Source of the DNA: an uncultured Lachnospiraceae bacterium
GTDB taxonomy: Bacteria > Bacillota > Clostridia > Lachnospirales > Lachnospiraceae
NCBI GenBank assembly: GCA_902782815.1
Contig: CACZOS010000071.1
Span: forward strand, 1 to 5,301
Reading direction: 5' to 3'
DNA length: 5,301 bases
In this document: piece after piece, positions 1 through 5,301 of the stretch
How positions within the stretch are numbered: position 1 is the stretch's first letter
Layout of the letters: each line of letters begins with the position of its first letter
Translations under genes and position numbers: made by a program
The notes under the pieces: generated by a model
What the model saw: the letters and a program-made list of their open reading frames with translations, nothing else
Told to the model about the DNA's origin: nothing
Databases searched by the model: none

Positions 1-1524
1 AAAGACCCTGTCCTGAGTATCATTTCCCCCATCCGTACCATAATCCGGATTATCCTCGGCCTTAACCTCCGTGACATTGATCCTGGTCTTCTCCTCCTCC
101 GAAAATGCCGAATTGTAAAAAGTCTCGTTTAACCAGCTTCTGAGAGAACTTTTCTCCCAGCTAATATTCTCACGTGCACCATGATAGCTTATCGCGTCAA
201 GACTCTCTTCACTGATCAGCAGCAGACTTCCGTTATTCTCGGCCAGTACCTTCCAGACTATCTCTTCTGTCCCATTTCTGGTCCCATTGTCCTGTTCATA
301 GGAACCAAAAGAGATCCTGTCACCGACAGAAAGCGAATCTTCCAGAGATTTTACGGGCTTTGAGAACATACTCGGCAGCATCAGAGCTCCGACCACCAGG
401 AACAATACTATTCCCAGAATAGGGAACACTCCTTGCTTCTTTCCTCCTCCGGCCTTTTTCTGGCTCTCTCTCTTCGCTTTCTCCTGTCTCTCTGCCTCCT
501 GCCTGGCTCTTTCCTGTCTTACTTTTTCCTGTCTTTCTGCTTCCTGTCTGGCTTTCTCCTGTTCCTGGTTTATTGTATCCTCGTTCCCCATATCTGCCAG
601 ATATCGGATCAGATCTGCTTTCATCTCTGCCGCATGCTGATAACGGTCATCCTTATTATACCGGCAGGCCTTCTGAATAATCTTCCACAGCTGCCCCCGG
701 TCTCCATAGGGCGGAGGGATTTCCTCACCGGCCAGCCTTCTGGAGGCTGCCTCTTCCTGATCTTCGTAATCAACCACCTCCGGATAAGGAGGATAGAATG
801 GAAGCCGGTTATGATTAAGGAGGGAATACATGGTCAGGCCCAGACAGTAGATATCCGAGCTGAACCCTGCCTTCTCCATTCTCCAGACTTCCGGGGAAAT
901 GAAGCTGGTAGTCCCGGACCTGGACATGACCGTAGAATGATCAGTCCTCCTTGCCAGGCCGAAATCACCCAATTCATATTTGTTTTTCTTGAATTTCGGA
1001 TTGATGAAGATATTGCTGGGTTTGATATCCTTGTGAACAATTCCCATCTGTTCACAGTAATCCAGCGCCGTACAGATATCCATACCCAGACTGCAGACTT
1101 CTTCCTCAGGCAGGGGCAGGCCATTCATGTAAAAAGTCAGGTAATCATCCAGGCTGGTGAGGAGCTCCATACGGATCAGCAGGTCATAACCCGATCCGTC
1201 CCTTAGTTTAAAGATGCTGTAATCTTCAATACTGACAATCTCGGAAACACCCTTTAAGCTGCTCATATGAATGATCTCATCTTCAGCCTTCTGTATTCTT
1301 TTGTCCAGACTCCTGGAAATCTCGGCATCCGACATGCCGAACTTCTTCATTTCCTGCTTCTGTTTCTCATCAATGGTATTTCTGATCAGCTTGACTGCGG
1401 CATATTCCTTTACTCTTCCTGCCTGCTTCGAGACCTTGTAGACTGCCCCGAAACCTCCGGAACCAAGTTTTTCCTCCACATACCAGCTGCCCCAGAGGGG
1501 TTCATATTGTCTGATCTTGTCCAT
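1..1524 (-). CDS. Transmembrane Ser/Thr protein kinase with C-terminal DUF6273-type domain (C-terminus cut by window edge)
   Basis: The first 508 codons are present and the frame is still open at the window edge. Residues about 14-308 form a Hanks-type Ser/Thr kinase: glycine-rich loop GSGGFGAVYK (21-30), ATP-anchoring K45 in AAVK, likely helix-C Glu at E83, catalytic loop HKDIKPSN (164-171), GDFGLAR (186-192) and SPE (210-212) in place of APE. All core catalytic residues are therefore there. HKD replaces the usual HRD. A charged, probably coiled linker (about 319-358) precedes one membrane helix (about 367-384). With no signal peptide, the kinase should be cytoplasmic and the C-terminal part (about 389 onward) outside. 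That part contains VWKVLAENNGSLLLISE and SLRSWLNETFYNSAFSEEE, which match my memory of DUF6273. The start is supported by GGAGAG (1531-1536) six bases upstream. It is the last visible gene of the leftward run, 23 bp after the DUF218 gene. Substrate and ligand are unknown. Confidence 0.93.
   Translation of the reverse strand, partial: MDKIRQYEPLWGSWYVEEKLGSGGFGAVYKVSKQAGRVKEYAAVKLIRNTIDEKQKQEMKKFGMSDAEISRSLDKRIQKAEDEIIHMSSLKGVSEIVSIEDYSIFKLRDGSGYDLLIRMELLTSLDDYLTFYMNGLPLPEEEVCSLGMDICTALDYCEQMGIVHKDIKPSNIFINPKFKKNKYELGDFGLARRTDHSTVMSRSGTTSFISPEVWRMEKAGFSSDIYCLGLTMYSLLNHNRLPFYPPYPEVVDYEDQEEAASRRLAGEEIPPPYGDRGQLWKIIQKACRYNKDDRYQHAAEMKADLIRYLADMGNEDTINQEQEKARQEAERQEKVRQERARQEAERQEKAKRESQKKAGGGKKQGVFPILGIVLFLVVGALMLPSMFSKPVKSLEDSLSVGDRISFGSYEQDNGTRNGTEEIVWKVLAENNGSLLLISEESLDAISYHGARENISWEKSSLRSWLNETFYNSAFSEEEKTRINVTEVKAEDNPDYGTDGGNDTQDRVF
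463..552 (-). repeat. Two tandem 15-codon repeats in the kinase juxtamembrane linker
   Basis: Residues 325-339 and 340-354 of the kinase are two direct copies of a 15-residue unit beginning ARQEAERQEK. The first ten residues are identical, and the last five differ at four positions. The 45-bp DNA copies (508-552 and 463-507) differ mostly at third positions, so the repeat is not a very recent duplication. The sequence is rich in Arg, Gln and Glu and probably forms a helix or coiled coil between the kinase domain and the membrane helix. Confidence 0.75.
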
Positions 1525-1547
1525 AGTTTTCTCTCCATAATAATTTA

Positions 1548-2765
1548 TCACCTGTAGACCAGCAGGGTCAGCAGGGTGTAGATAAAGACCATGCTCCCGA
1601 AGATCAGGCCCTGTTTTACCCGGTGTCCCGTCAGAAGCCCCACGAATTCACGCACCGCTGCATTAGGCCAGAAATACCATTTTGTTCTGGCACCCATGCC
1701 TACGGCCCTCATCTTGACCCTCCTTGCGAAAATGCCGCTGCGGAAAACATGGTAGTTGGTGGTGGCAAAGGCGACTTTACCCTCAGGATTGATTTCCTGT
1801 ATCTTTTCTTTGGAAAACTTCATATTTTCAAAGGTATTGGTGGACTGGTTTTCCTCGATGATCCGGTCTTCCGGAATCCCCTGATCCAACAGATACTGCT
1901 TCATGCAGGCGCTCTCTGAGATCACCTCCCGGGGGCCCTGGCCGCCGGAGGTGACAAAAAACAGGTCTTTCCTGGTATCTTCAAGCTGCATATTGCGGAA
2001 ACGGATGGCCCTGTCTGCCCTTCCCTTGAGCAGGGGAGTAGGTGTACCGTCCGGCCGGATCCCGCATCCCAGAATGATCAGGAAGTCCTTGTTTTTCTCC
2101 GGCTCATAGGAAACGACGATCATATTTGCGATGATGGTCCCCACCAGCATACATTCAAAATACAGGTAGACCGAGGCAAAAAGATTGACGAACAGTTCAT
2201 GTATCCGAACCTGAACCAGACTTCCCGAGGCATAATAACCGAAACGGAATAGGAAGATTTCTCCTCCCACCAGAAGGAAGGAAAGGATTATTCCCAGCAC
2301 ATTGACAAATCTCTTCCGTTCGTGCCGAAGCAGGGAAACGTTAGAGACAAAAAGGGCAATCGAAAAGACCAGGATAAAGGGAAAGGTGATCATCATATAC
2401 CTTCTGGCAGACTCCAGAAGCAGAGCCAGGATATTGTCCAGTTCATTTCCGGCGAAATACCCCGGATCCCGGACCAGCAGCACCGTCAGGAAAAGGTGGG
2501 TGCCCAGTACCGAGAGAACAAAAAGGGATAATCCCACATAGATAATGGTATTGTAGGAATAGGGATTATACCGGATCTGTTTAAAAAAGGCATCCATGAG
2601 AAAAACGATCACCAGCAGGAGATAGATATTCGTGACTACACTGGTCTTCAGCGCATGATTGCCCGGGGACAGAAAAATAATCCCAAGATTTACGGCTATC
2701 ATGGCCACAGTCAGTATTGCTATATTCCATACTTTCGGTTTTTTATCTCTGGTATCAAACTTCAT
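1548..2765 (-). CDS. Polytopic membrane protein with DUF218 (YdcF/SanA-like) domain
   Basis: This 405-residue protein has about six N-terminal membrane helices (roughly 13-32, 43-61, 73-97, 123-146, 153-178 and 190-218), then a DUF218 domain (about 227-375), then a last helix (about 385-403). DUF218 signatures are visible: LGCGIRPDGTPTPLLKGRAD (232-251), SGGQG (273-277), ESACMKQYLLDQGIP (284-298), ENQSTNTFEN (305-314) and TTNYHVFRSG (335-344). Members of this family, such as E. coli SanA and YdcF, are linked to envelope integrity or nucleotide-like ligand binding, but the reaction is not established and none is assigned here. The ATG at 2765 follows AGGAGG by about nine bases. The gene lies 37 bp after the macrodomain gene and 23 bp before the kinase gene, which fits co-transcription. 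With helices flanking it, the domain has a single fixed side of the membrane. Which side cannot be settled by eye. Confidence 0.93.
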   Translation of the reverse strand: MKFDTRDKKPKVWNIAILTVAMIAVNLGIIFLSPGNHALKTSVVTNIYLLLVIVFLMDAFFKQIRYNPYSYNTIIYVGLSLFVLSVLGTHLFLTVLLVRDPGYFAGNELDNILALLLESARRYMMITFPFILVFSIALFVSNVSLLRHERKRFVNVLGIILSFLLVGGEIFLFRFGYYASGSLVQVRIHELFVNLFASVYLYFECMLVGTIIANMIVVSYEPEKNKDFLIILGCGIRPDGTPTPLLKGRADRAIRFRNMQLEDTRKDLFFVTSGGQGPREVISESACMKQYLLDQGIPEDRIIEENQSTNTFENMKFSKEKIQEINPEGKVAFATTNYHVFRSGIFARRVKMRAVGMGARTKWYFWPNAAVREFVGLLTGHRVKQGLIFGSMVFIYTLLTLLVYR

Positions 2766-2802
2766 TGAAAAACTGCCTCCTGTGTCAATTGATCCTTATC
2801 TT

Positions 2803-3333
2803 TTATTGAAACTCCTTTGCTTCCGCTGCCAGGATTTCTCTGCCTTTCTTCATGATCCTGTCCTCGAGTACCGCAAAAACGATCTGCATGGGAATGCCCG
2901 GATATTCATTGAGAAAATCCCGGCATGCCTTTATGGCCTGTTTCCATGCCAGATCCATGGGATAGCCGTAGATTCCCGCGGAGATCAGGGGGAATCCGAC
3001 GGATGTGCACTGATTCTTTACCGCCAGGGCCAGAGAGTTATAGTAGGCACTGTATAAAAGCTCCGGTTCACCGTTTCTTCCGCCGGACCAGATGGGCCCC
3101 ACCGCATGGATAACATATTTGGCCTTCAGGCGGAAACCCGGCGTGATGACCGCCTGCCCTGTGGGACAGTGGCCGATCTTATTGCAGGCTTCCTGCAGCT
3201 GAGCGTGCCCGGCCTCACGGAAGATGGCTCCGCAGACTCCGCTTCCGGCCATAAGTCCCCTGTTGGCCGCATTGACGATGGCATCCGTATCCAGTTCCGT
3301 GATCCCGGTTTTTCTTATTTCTATTTTCCTCAT
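2803..3333 (-). CDS. Macrodomain protein (ADP-ribose binding, YmdB/MacroD-like)
   Basis: This 176-residue protein is essentially one macrodomain, the usual length for a stand-alone bacterial member. Visible landmarks are DAIVNAANRGLMAGSGVCG (17-35), the ADP-ribose-contacting stretch; ITPGFRLKAKYVIHAVGP (63-80); and ISAGIYGYP (117-125), the phosphate-binding loop with the conserved aromatic Tyr122. Family members bind ADP-ribose, and many remove ADP-ribose from proteins or deacetylate O-acetyl-ADP-ribose. Where YmdB/MacroD proteins have GGGGVDG, this protein has AGSGVCG, so Cys34 stands in place of the Asp implicated in catalysis. The exact activity is therefore open. The start is fixed by AGGAGG (3343-3348) nine bases before the ATG. 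No signal peptide is seen, so it should be cytoplasmic. No ADP-ribosyltransferase or sirtuin partner lies in the window. Confidence 0.94.
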   Translation of the reverse strand: MRKIEIRKTGITELDTDAIVNAANRGLMAGSGVCGAIFREAGHAQLQEACNKIGHCPTGQAVITPGFRLKAKYVIHAVGPIWSGGRNGEPELLYSAYYNSLALAVKNQCTSVGFPLISAGIYGYPMDLAWKQAIKACRDFLNEYPGIPMQIVFAVLEDRIMKKGREILAAEAKEFQ

Positions 3334-3385
3334 AAAATGATTCCTCCTTATATTTCAAGTACAATTATCACTATCCGGATATACC

Positions 3386-4195
3386 CTAGCGACAGAACCT
3401 CCCGATCCGGTCAAGGAAATCCGGGGCTTCCTCATACAGGCCGTGCCCCAGCCCCCGGTACATATGCAGCCGGCTGCCCGGTATCTTTTCCGCCATCCGG
3501 CGGGAGGCATTCCCGGTGACGATCTTGTCCTCCGTTCCTCCGATGATCAGGGTCGGGCAGGAGATCCGGCAAAGATCCTTATGGGAGTCATGGGTAATGC
3601 AGGATTCTGCCTGGGTGATAAAACGGCGGAAACTTCTTGGTTTTCCCATGTTGCCCAGGAGCCGGTAAACAAGCAGGGCTCTGCGGATCCTTTTTTCCGA
3701 GTAGGACCTTTTAGCGGTATCCAGCATGATTCCTTTATAGTCGTGGGCTTCCGCCATCTTCAGCCATCTGCCGATAACCGCTTTTACGGTTTCATTGGGC
3801 CGGGACAGGGTAACCGTCAAAACCAGCTTTCTCACTTTCTCCGGGTGGTCTATAGCCAGCCACTGGGCGATCATCCCTCCCTGGGATACCCCCACCACGG
3901 CAGACCTGGGAAGATCCAGTACTTCCATGGCCAGATACAGATCTTCTGCCATCTCACGGGTGGACAGATGGGACGGGAGATTTTCCCGGCGGCTGAATAC
4001 ATACACCGTAAAATCCGGGGCCAGTTTCCGGTAAAGTAACGCAAAAGGCAGAGCCATCCCCTTCACCGTTTTCAGACCGTCCCCCACTCCGGGGATCATG
4101 ATCATGATTCTTTTTCCCCGGCCGAATTTAATGTAATCCATCTCACCTGTTTTCAGGATAAGATGTCCGTTCTCCGCATTTAACATAATGATCAT
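3386..4195 (-). CDS. Alpha/beta-fold hydrolase, substrate unknown
   Basis: This 269-residue protein has the full layout of a small alpha/beta hydrolase. IMIMIPGVGDG (30-40) is the oxyanion-hole strand and loop, GVSQGG (102-107) is the nucleophile elbow with Ser104, GGTEDKIV (219-226) gives the probable acid Asp223, and LGHGLYEEAPDF (249-260) supplies His251. A cap region lies between about 130 and 205. Such enzymes cleave ester, thioester, lactone or C-C bonds. Nothing visible fixes the substrate, and no secretion signal is seen, so it should be cytoplasmic. The ATG at 4195 overlaps the regulator's stop as ATGA, which suggests translational coupling. The Met codon at 4186 (residue 4) is an alternative start, with AGGA (4196-4199) nine bases upstream. 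A 52-bp gap follows before the macrodomain gene. Confidence 0.93.
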   Translation of the reverse strand: MIIMLNAENGHLILKTGEMDYIKFGRGKRIMIMIPGVGDGLKTVKGMALPFALLYRKLAPDFTVYVFSRRENLPSHLSTREMAEDLYLAMEVLDLPRSAVVGVSQGGMIAQWLAIDHPEKVRKLVLTVTLSRPNETVKAVIGRWLKMAEAHDYKGIMLDTAKRSYSEKRIRRALLVYRLLGNMGKPRSFRRFITQAESCITHDSHKDLCRISCPTLIIGGTEDKIVTGNASRRMAEKIPGSRLHMYRGLGHGLYEEAPDFLDRIGRFCR

Positions 4196-4599
4196 TCCTG
4201 CTTCCTGATCAGGTCACTGAGATATTTCCCGTAGAAAAAATCGTGGGTCAGCCGGTCGTATTCCTCCCAGAGGGGCAGGGTCTGACATACGGCGGCCCTG
4301 GGGCAGGGCAGGGCATCATTAGTCAGACAGGACACGCTGGCCAGGGATCCTTCCATCAGCTCGATGATCTCCCCCACCGTGTATTCTTCGGGTTTTCGGA
4401 CGAGCTTATATCCTCCGCCCTTGCCGCTTGCCCCCACTAAAAGTCCGCCGGCTACCATGGATTTCACAATGATCTCCAGGTATTTCTTGGATATCCCCTG
4501 TCTGGCAGCAATATCCTTCAAGGGGATATAGCTGCCGGTTTCATGTTCGGCCAGATCAATCATCACACGGATCGCGTATCTGCCTCGTGTTGAAATCAT
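4192..4599 (-). CDS. Rrf2-family (IscR-like) transcriptional regulator
   Basis: This 135-residue protein starts MISTRGRYAIRVMIDLAEHE, the standard Rrf2 opening. A winged helix-turn-helix follows: PLKDIAARQGISKKYLEIIV (26-45), then wing GKGGGYKL (59-66). Near the end are three cysteines, C91, C99 and C105 (CLTNDALPCPRAAVC), in the region where IscR-type members bind a [2Fe-2S] cluster. The spacing is CX7CX5C, whereas E. coli IscR has CX5CX5C. The chosen ATG has AAGGAGG seven bases upstream. An in-frame ATG at 4653 would add 18 residues but lies inside the predicted promoter. The gene is divergent from a cysteine desulfurase, a common setting for Rrf2 control of Fe-S assembly, and half-sites in both promoters suggest autoregulation. 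A CymR-like role in cysteine metabolism is the main alternative, though the cysteine cluster favours an Fe-S sensor. Confidence 0.94.
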   Translation of the reverse strand: MISTRGRYAIRVMIDLAEHETGSYIPLKDIAARQGISKKYLEIIVKSMVAGGLLVGASGKGGGYKLVRKPEEYTVGEIIELMEGSLASVSCLTNDALPCPRAAVCQTLPLWEEYDRLTHDFFYGKYLSDLIRKQE

Positions 4600-4606
4600 G
4601 ACAACC

Positions 4607-4613
4607 CCTCCTT
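4607..4613 (-). promoter_or_regulatory. Ribosome binding site of the Rrf2 gene (decides the start)
   Basis: AAGGAGG reads on the minus strand, seven bases before the ATG at 4599. It supports the short 135-residue product. The in-frame ATG 54 bases further upstream has no comparable site and would lie upstream of the expected transcript start. Confidence 0.88.
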
Positions 4614-4624
4614 TCTTTTCTCCT

Positions 4625-4653
4625 ATTATACGTAGGGTAAATAGGTAAATCAA
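4625..4653 (-). promoter_or_regulatory. Predicted sigma-A promoter of the Rrf2 gene and leftward operon
   Basis: On the minus strand, TTGATT (4653-4648) and TATAAT (4630-4625) are separated by exactly 17 bp. Transcription should begin near 4618, giving a leader of under 20 nt that contains only the ribosome binding site. The spacer holds two direct GGTAAAT half-sites (plus-strand sense), so a bound regulator would block polymerase. No second strong promoter was seen in the downstream gaps, so this may serve all five leftward genes. Confidence 0.7.
4636..4650 (+). repeat. Tandem GGTAAAT half-sites in the Rrf2-gene promoter
   Basis: GGTAAAT occurs at 4636-4642 and 4644-4650, an 8-bp period. 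The second copy extends to TAGGTAAAT (4642-4650), identical to nine bases of the right arm of the inverted repeat at 4667-4695. The pair sits between the -35 and -10 boxes of the leftward promoter and is a likely autoregulatory operator, possibly weaker than the full palindrome because the copies are direct, not inverted. Confidence 0.6.
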
Positions 4654-4666
4654 GCAGAGAAAATAT

Positions 4667-4695
4667 TATTTACCTATTGACATAGTAGGTAAATA
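4667..4695. promoter_or_regulatory. Inverted-repeat operator, probable Rrf2 binding site
   Basis: Perfect 10-bp arms TATTTACCTA (4667-4676) and TAGGTAAATA (4686-4695) flank a 9-bp centre that contains the TTGACA -35 box of the desulfurase promoter. The overall size, about 29 bp, and the dyad symmetry suit a dimeric Rrf2 protein. Its position over the -35 box predicts repression by excluding RNA polymerase. It is not a terminator: the arms are AT-rich with no following T-run, and it precedes the gene. Assignment to this Rrf2 protein is inferred from adjacency and from half-sites repeated at the regulator's own promoter. Confidence 0.75.
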
Positions 4696-4705
4696 TAATT
4701 ATAAT
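4677..4705 (+). promoter_or_regulatory. Perfect-consensus sigma-A promoter of the cysteine desulfurase gene
   Basis: TTGACA (4677-4682), a 17-bp spacer and TATAAT (4700-4705) match the housekeeping consensus at all twelve positions. Transcription should start near 4712, giving a leader of about 28 nt with a ribosome binding site. An unregulated promoter this strong would be unusual for a biosynthetic gene, which fits the operator laid over the -35 box. A second TATAAT at 4694-4699 is only 11 bp from the -35 box and is ignored. Confidence 0.85.
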
Positions 4706-4723
4706 AAGCTAAAGTTTTAACTG

Positions 4724-4730
4724 AAAGGAG
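4724..4730 (+). promoter_or_regulatory. Ribosome binding site for the GTG start of the desulfurase
   Basis: AAAGGAG ends nine bases before the GTG at 4740. It fixes that GTG as the start, because no ATG in frame lies near and the protein sequence from this codon matches the family's N-terminus. Confidence 0.88.
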
Positions 4731-4739
4731 TCTTGAATC

Positions 4740-5301
4740 GTGATCTACGCCGATAATGCAGCAACCACAAAAATGAGCCAGACAGCGGTCCGCACCATGG
4801 TTTCTCTCATGGATGAGGCCTGGGGCAACCCATCCAGCCTCTACAGCCATGGTCAGAAGGCCAAAGAAATCCTGGAGGAGGCCCGGAGCAAGGTTGCTTC
4901 TGTCATCGGTGCCGATCCCAGGGAGATCATTTTCACCTCCGGAGGCAGTGAGGCGGACAATCAGGCCATAAGGTCTGCTGCCCGGCTGGGAAAGAAGGCC
5001 GGGAAAACCCATATCATTTCCTCCGCCTTCGAGCATCACGCAGTGCTCCACACCCTGAAGGCTCTGGAGAAGGAGGGTTTTGAGATCACCCTGCTGGATG
5101 TCCACGAGAACGGCCTGGTCCTTCCCGAGGAAGTAGAGGCGGCCATCCGGGACGATACCTGCCTGGTCACCATTATGTTTGCCAACAATGAGATCGGGAC
5201 CATCCAGCCCATCCGGGAGATCGGCACTGTCTGTAAAAAGAGGAAAGTGCTCTTCCACACGGATGCGGTCCAGGCAGTGGCTCATCTTCCCATAAATGTG
5301 A
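4740..5301 (+). CDS. nifS: Cysteine desulfurase, NifS/IscS type (5' portion, runs off the window)
   Basis: 187 codons from a GTG start are visible. The protein should be a PLP enzyme that converts cysteine to alanine and passes persulfide sulfur to Fe-S cluster or thiolation machinery. Family marks in order are IYADNAATTKMS (2-13), WGNPSSLYSHGQKAK (28-42), TSGGSEADN (66-74) for cofactor phosphate binding, EHHAVL (98-103) with His99 over the PLP ring, MFANNEIGTIQP (146-157), and HTDAVQ (173-178) with Asp175 and Gln178 contacting PLP. The PLP lysine and the catalytic cysteine loop lie beyond the window. The gene is divergent from the Rrf2 regulator and has a consensus promoter overlapped by a palindromic operator, so repression when Fe-S supply is adequate is likely. 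The nifS symbol is used in the loose clostridial sense. The next gene, often nifU-like or mnmA, is outside the window and would help decide the role. Confidence 0.95.
   Translation, partial: MIYADNAATTKMSQTAVRTMVSLMDEAWGNPSSLYSHGQKAKEILEEARSKVASVIGADPREIIFTSGGSEADNQAIRSAARLGKKAGKTHIISSAFEHHAVLHTLKALEKEGFEITLLDVHENGLVLPEEVEAAIRDDTCLVTIMFANNEIGTIQPIREIGTVCKKRKVLFHTDAVQAVAHLPINV

Larger units (their letters stand above)
1..4653 (-). other. Predicted five-gene leftward operon: Rrf2, hydrolase, macrodomain, DUF218 protein, kinase
   Basis: All five genes share one strand, with junctions of a 4-bp overlap, 52, 37 and 23 bp. No hairpin followed by a T-run was found in these junctions. The only clear promoter is the one before the Rrf2 gene. 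The 52-bp gap (3334-3385) is AT-rich and could hold a weak internal promoter, but no good -35/-10 pair was seen. Co-transcription is inferred. The left end of the unit is outside the window. Confidence 0.6.

Noticed and set aside
433..1206. 257-codon plus-strand open frame with a hydrophobic, Leu/Phe-rich start
   Set aside because: It lies antisense to the kinase. The hydrophobic N-terminus is the complement of the Arg/Gln/Glu repeat codons, there is no ribosome binding site, and the other strand encodes a full set of kinase motifs.
3372..3381. Perfect 10-bp palindrome TATCCGGATA just after the hydrolase stop
   Set aside because: It has no loop and no T-run, so it is not a terminator. It is too short to call an operator without a second copy near a promoter.
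3334..3385. Internal promoter before the macrodomain gene
   Set aside because: The gap is AT-rich on the minus strand, but no -35/-10 pair with 16-18 bp spacing was convincing. Only the ribosome binding site is clear.
3443..4039. 198-codon plus-strand open frame opposite the hydrolase
   Set aside because: It is antisense to an intact alpha/beta hydrolase with all triad motifs, and has no ribosome binding site or family resemblance.
4667..4695. Reading the inverted repeat as a terminator or riboswitch stem
   Set aside because: It lies upstream of the expected transcript starts of both genes, is AT-rich, and overlaps the -35 box, which suits a protein-binding operator and not an RNA structure.
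4674..5285. 203-codon minus-strand open frame opposite the desulfurase
   Set aside because: The plus strand carries clear desulfurase motifs, whereas this frame has no recognisable domain and runs into the promoter/operator region. It is a mirror frame.

Overview
The window looks like chromosomal DNA of a Gram-positive clostridium, most likely Lachnospiraceae-like. The reasons are AGGAGG-type ribosome binding sites before nearly every gene, a membrane Ser/Thr kinase fused to a DUF6273-type domain, a polytopic YdcF/DUF218 protein, and an Rrf2 regulator divergent from a NifS/IscS-type cysteine desulfurase. This placement rests on recognising protein families, not on a database match. Coding density is very high. 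No tRNA, rRNA, CRISPR array, insertion sequence or convincing terminator was seen.

Layout. Positions 1-4599 hold five genes on the minus strand, in transcription order: Rrf2-family regulator (4599-4192), alpha/beta hydrolase (4195-3386, with an ATGA stop/start overlap), macrodomain protein (3333-2803), seven-helix membrane protein with a DUF218 domain (2765-1548), and transmembrane Ser/Thr protein kinase (1524-1, cut by the window edge at its C-terminus). The gaps are -4, 52, 37 and 23 bp, and no obvious terminator lies between genes, so one leftward operon is the simplest reading. On the plus strand a cysteine desulfurase starts with GTG at 4740 and runs off the right edge just before the segment that should carry its PLP lysine.

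The 140-bp divergent region (4600-4739) is the most informative non-coding DNA. The rightward promoter is a perfect sigma-A consensus (TTGACA, 17 bp, TATAAT). Its -35 box lies inside the loop of a 10-bp perfect inverted repeat (TATTTACCTA / TAGGTAAATA). The leftward regulator promoter (TTGATT, 17 bp, TATAAT) has two direct copies of the same GGTAAAT half-site in its spacer. This layout predicts that the Rrf2 protein, which carries three cysteines suited to an Fe-S cluster, represses both the desulfurase and its own operon.

How the genes may work together. The Rrf2/desulfurase pair fits feedback control of Fe-S cluster assembly. Less expected is that the regulator is followed by a hydrolase, an ADP-ribose-binding macrodomain, a DUF218 membrane protein and a receptor-like kinase. 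If these are truly co-transcribed, Fe-S or redox status would also set the level of an ADP-ribose-related and envelope-signalling module. That link is inferred from gene order and the operator sites only.
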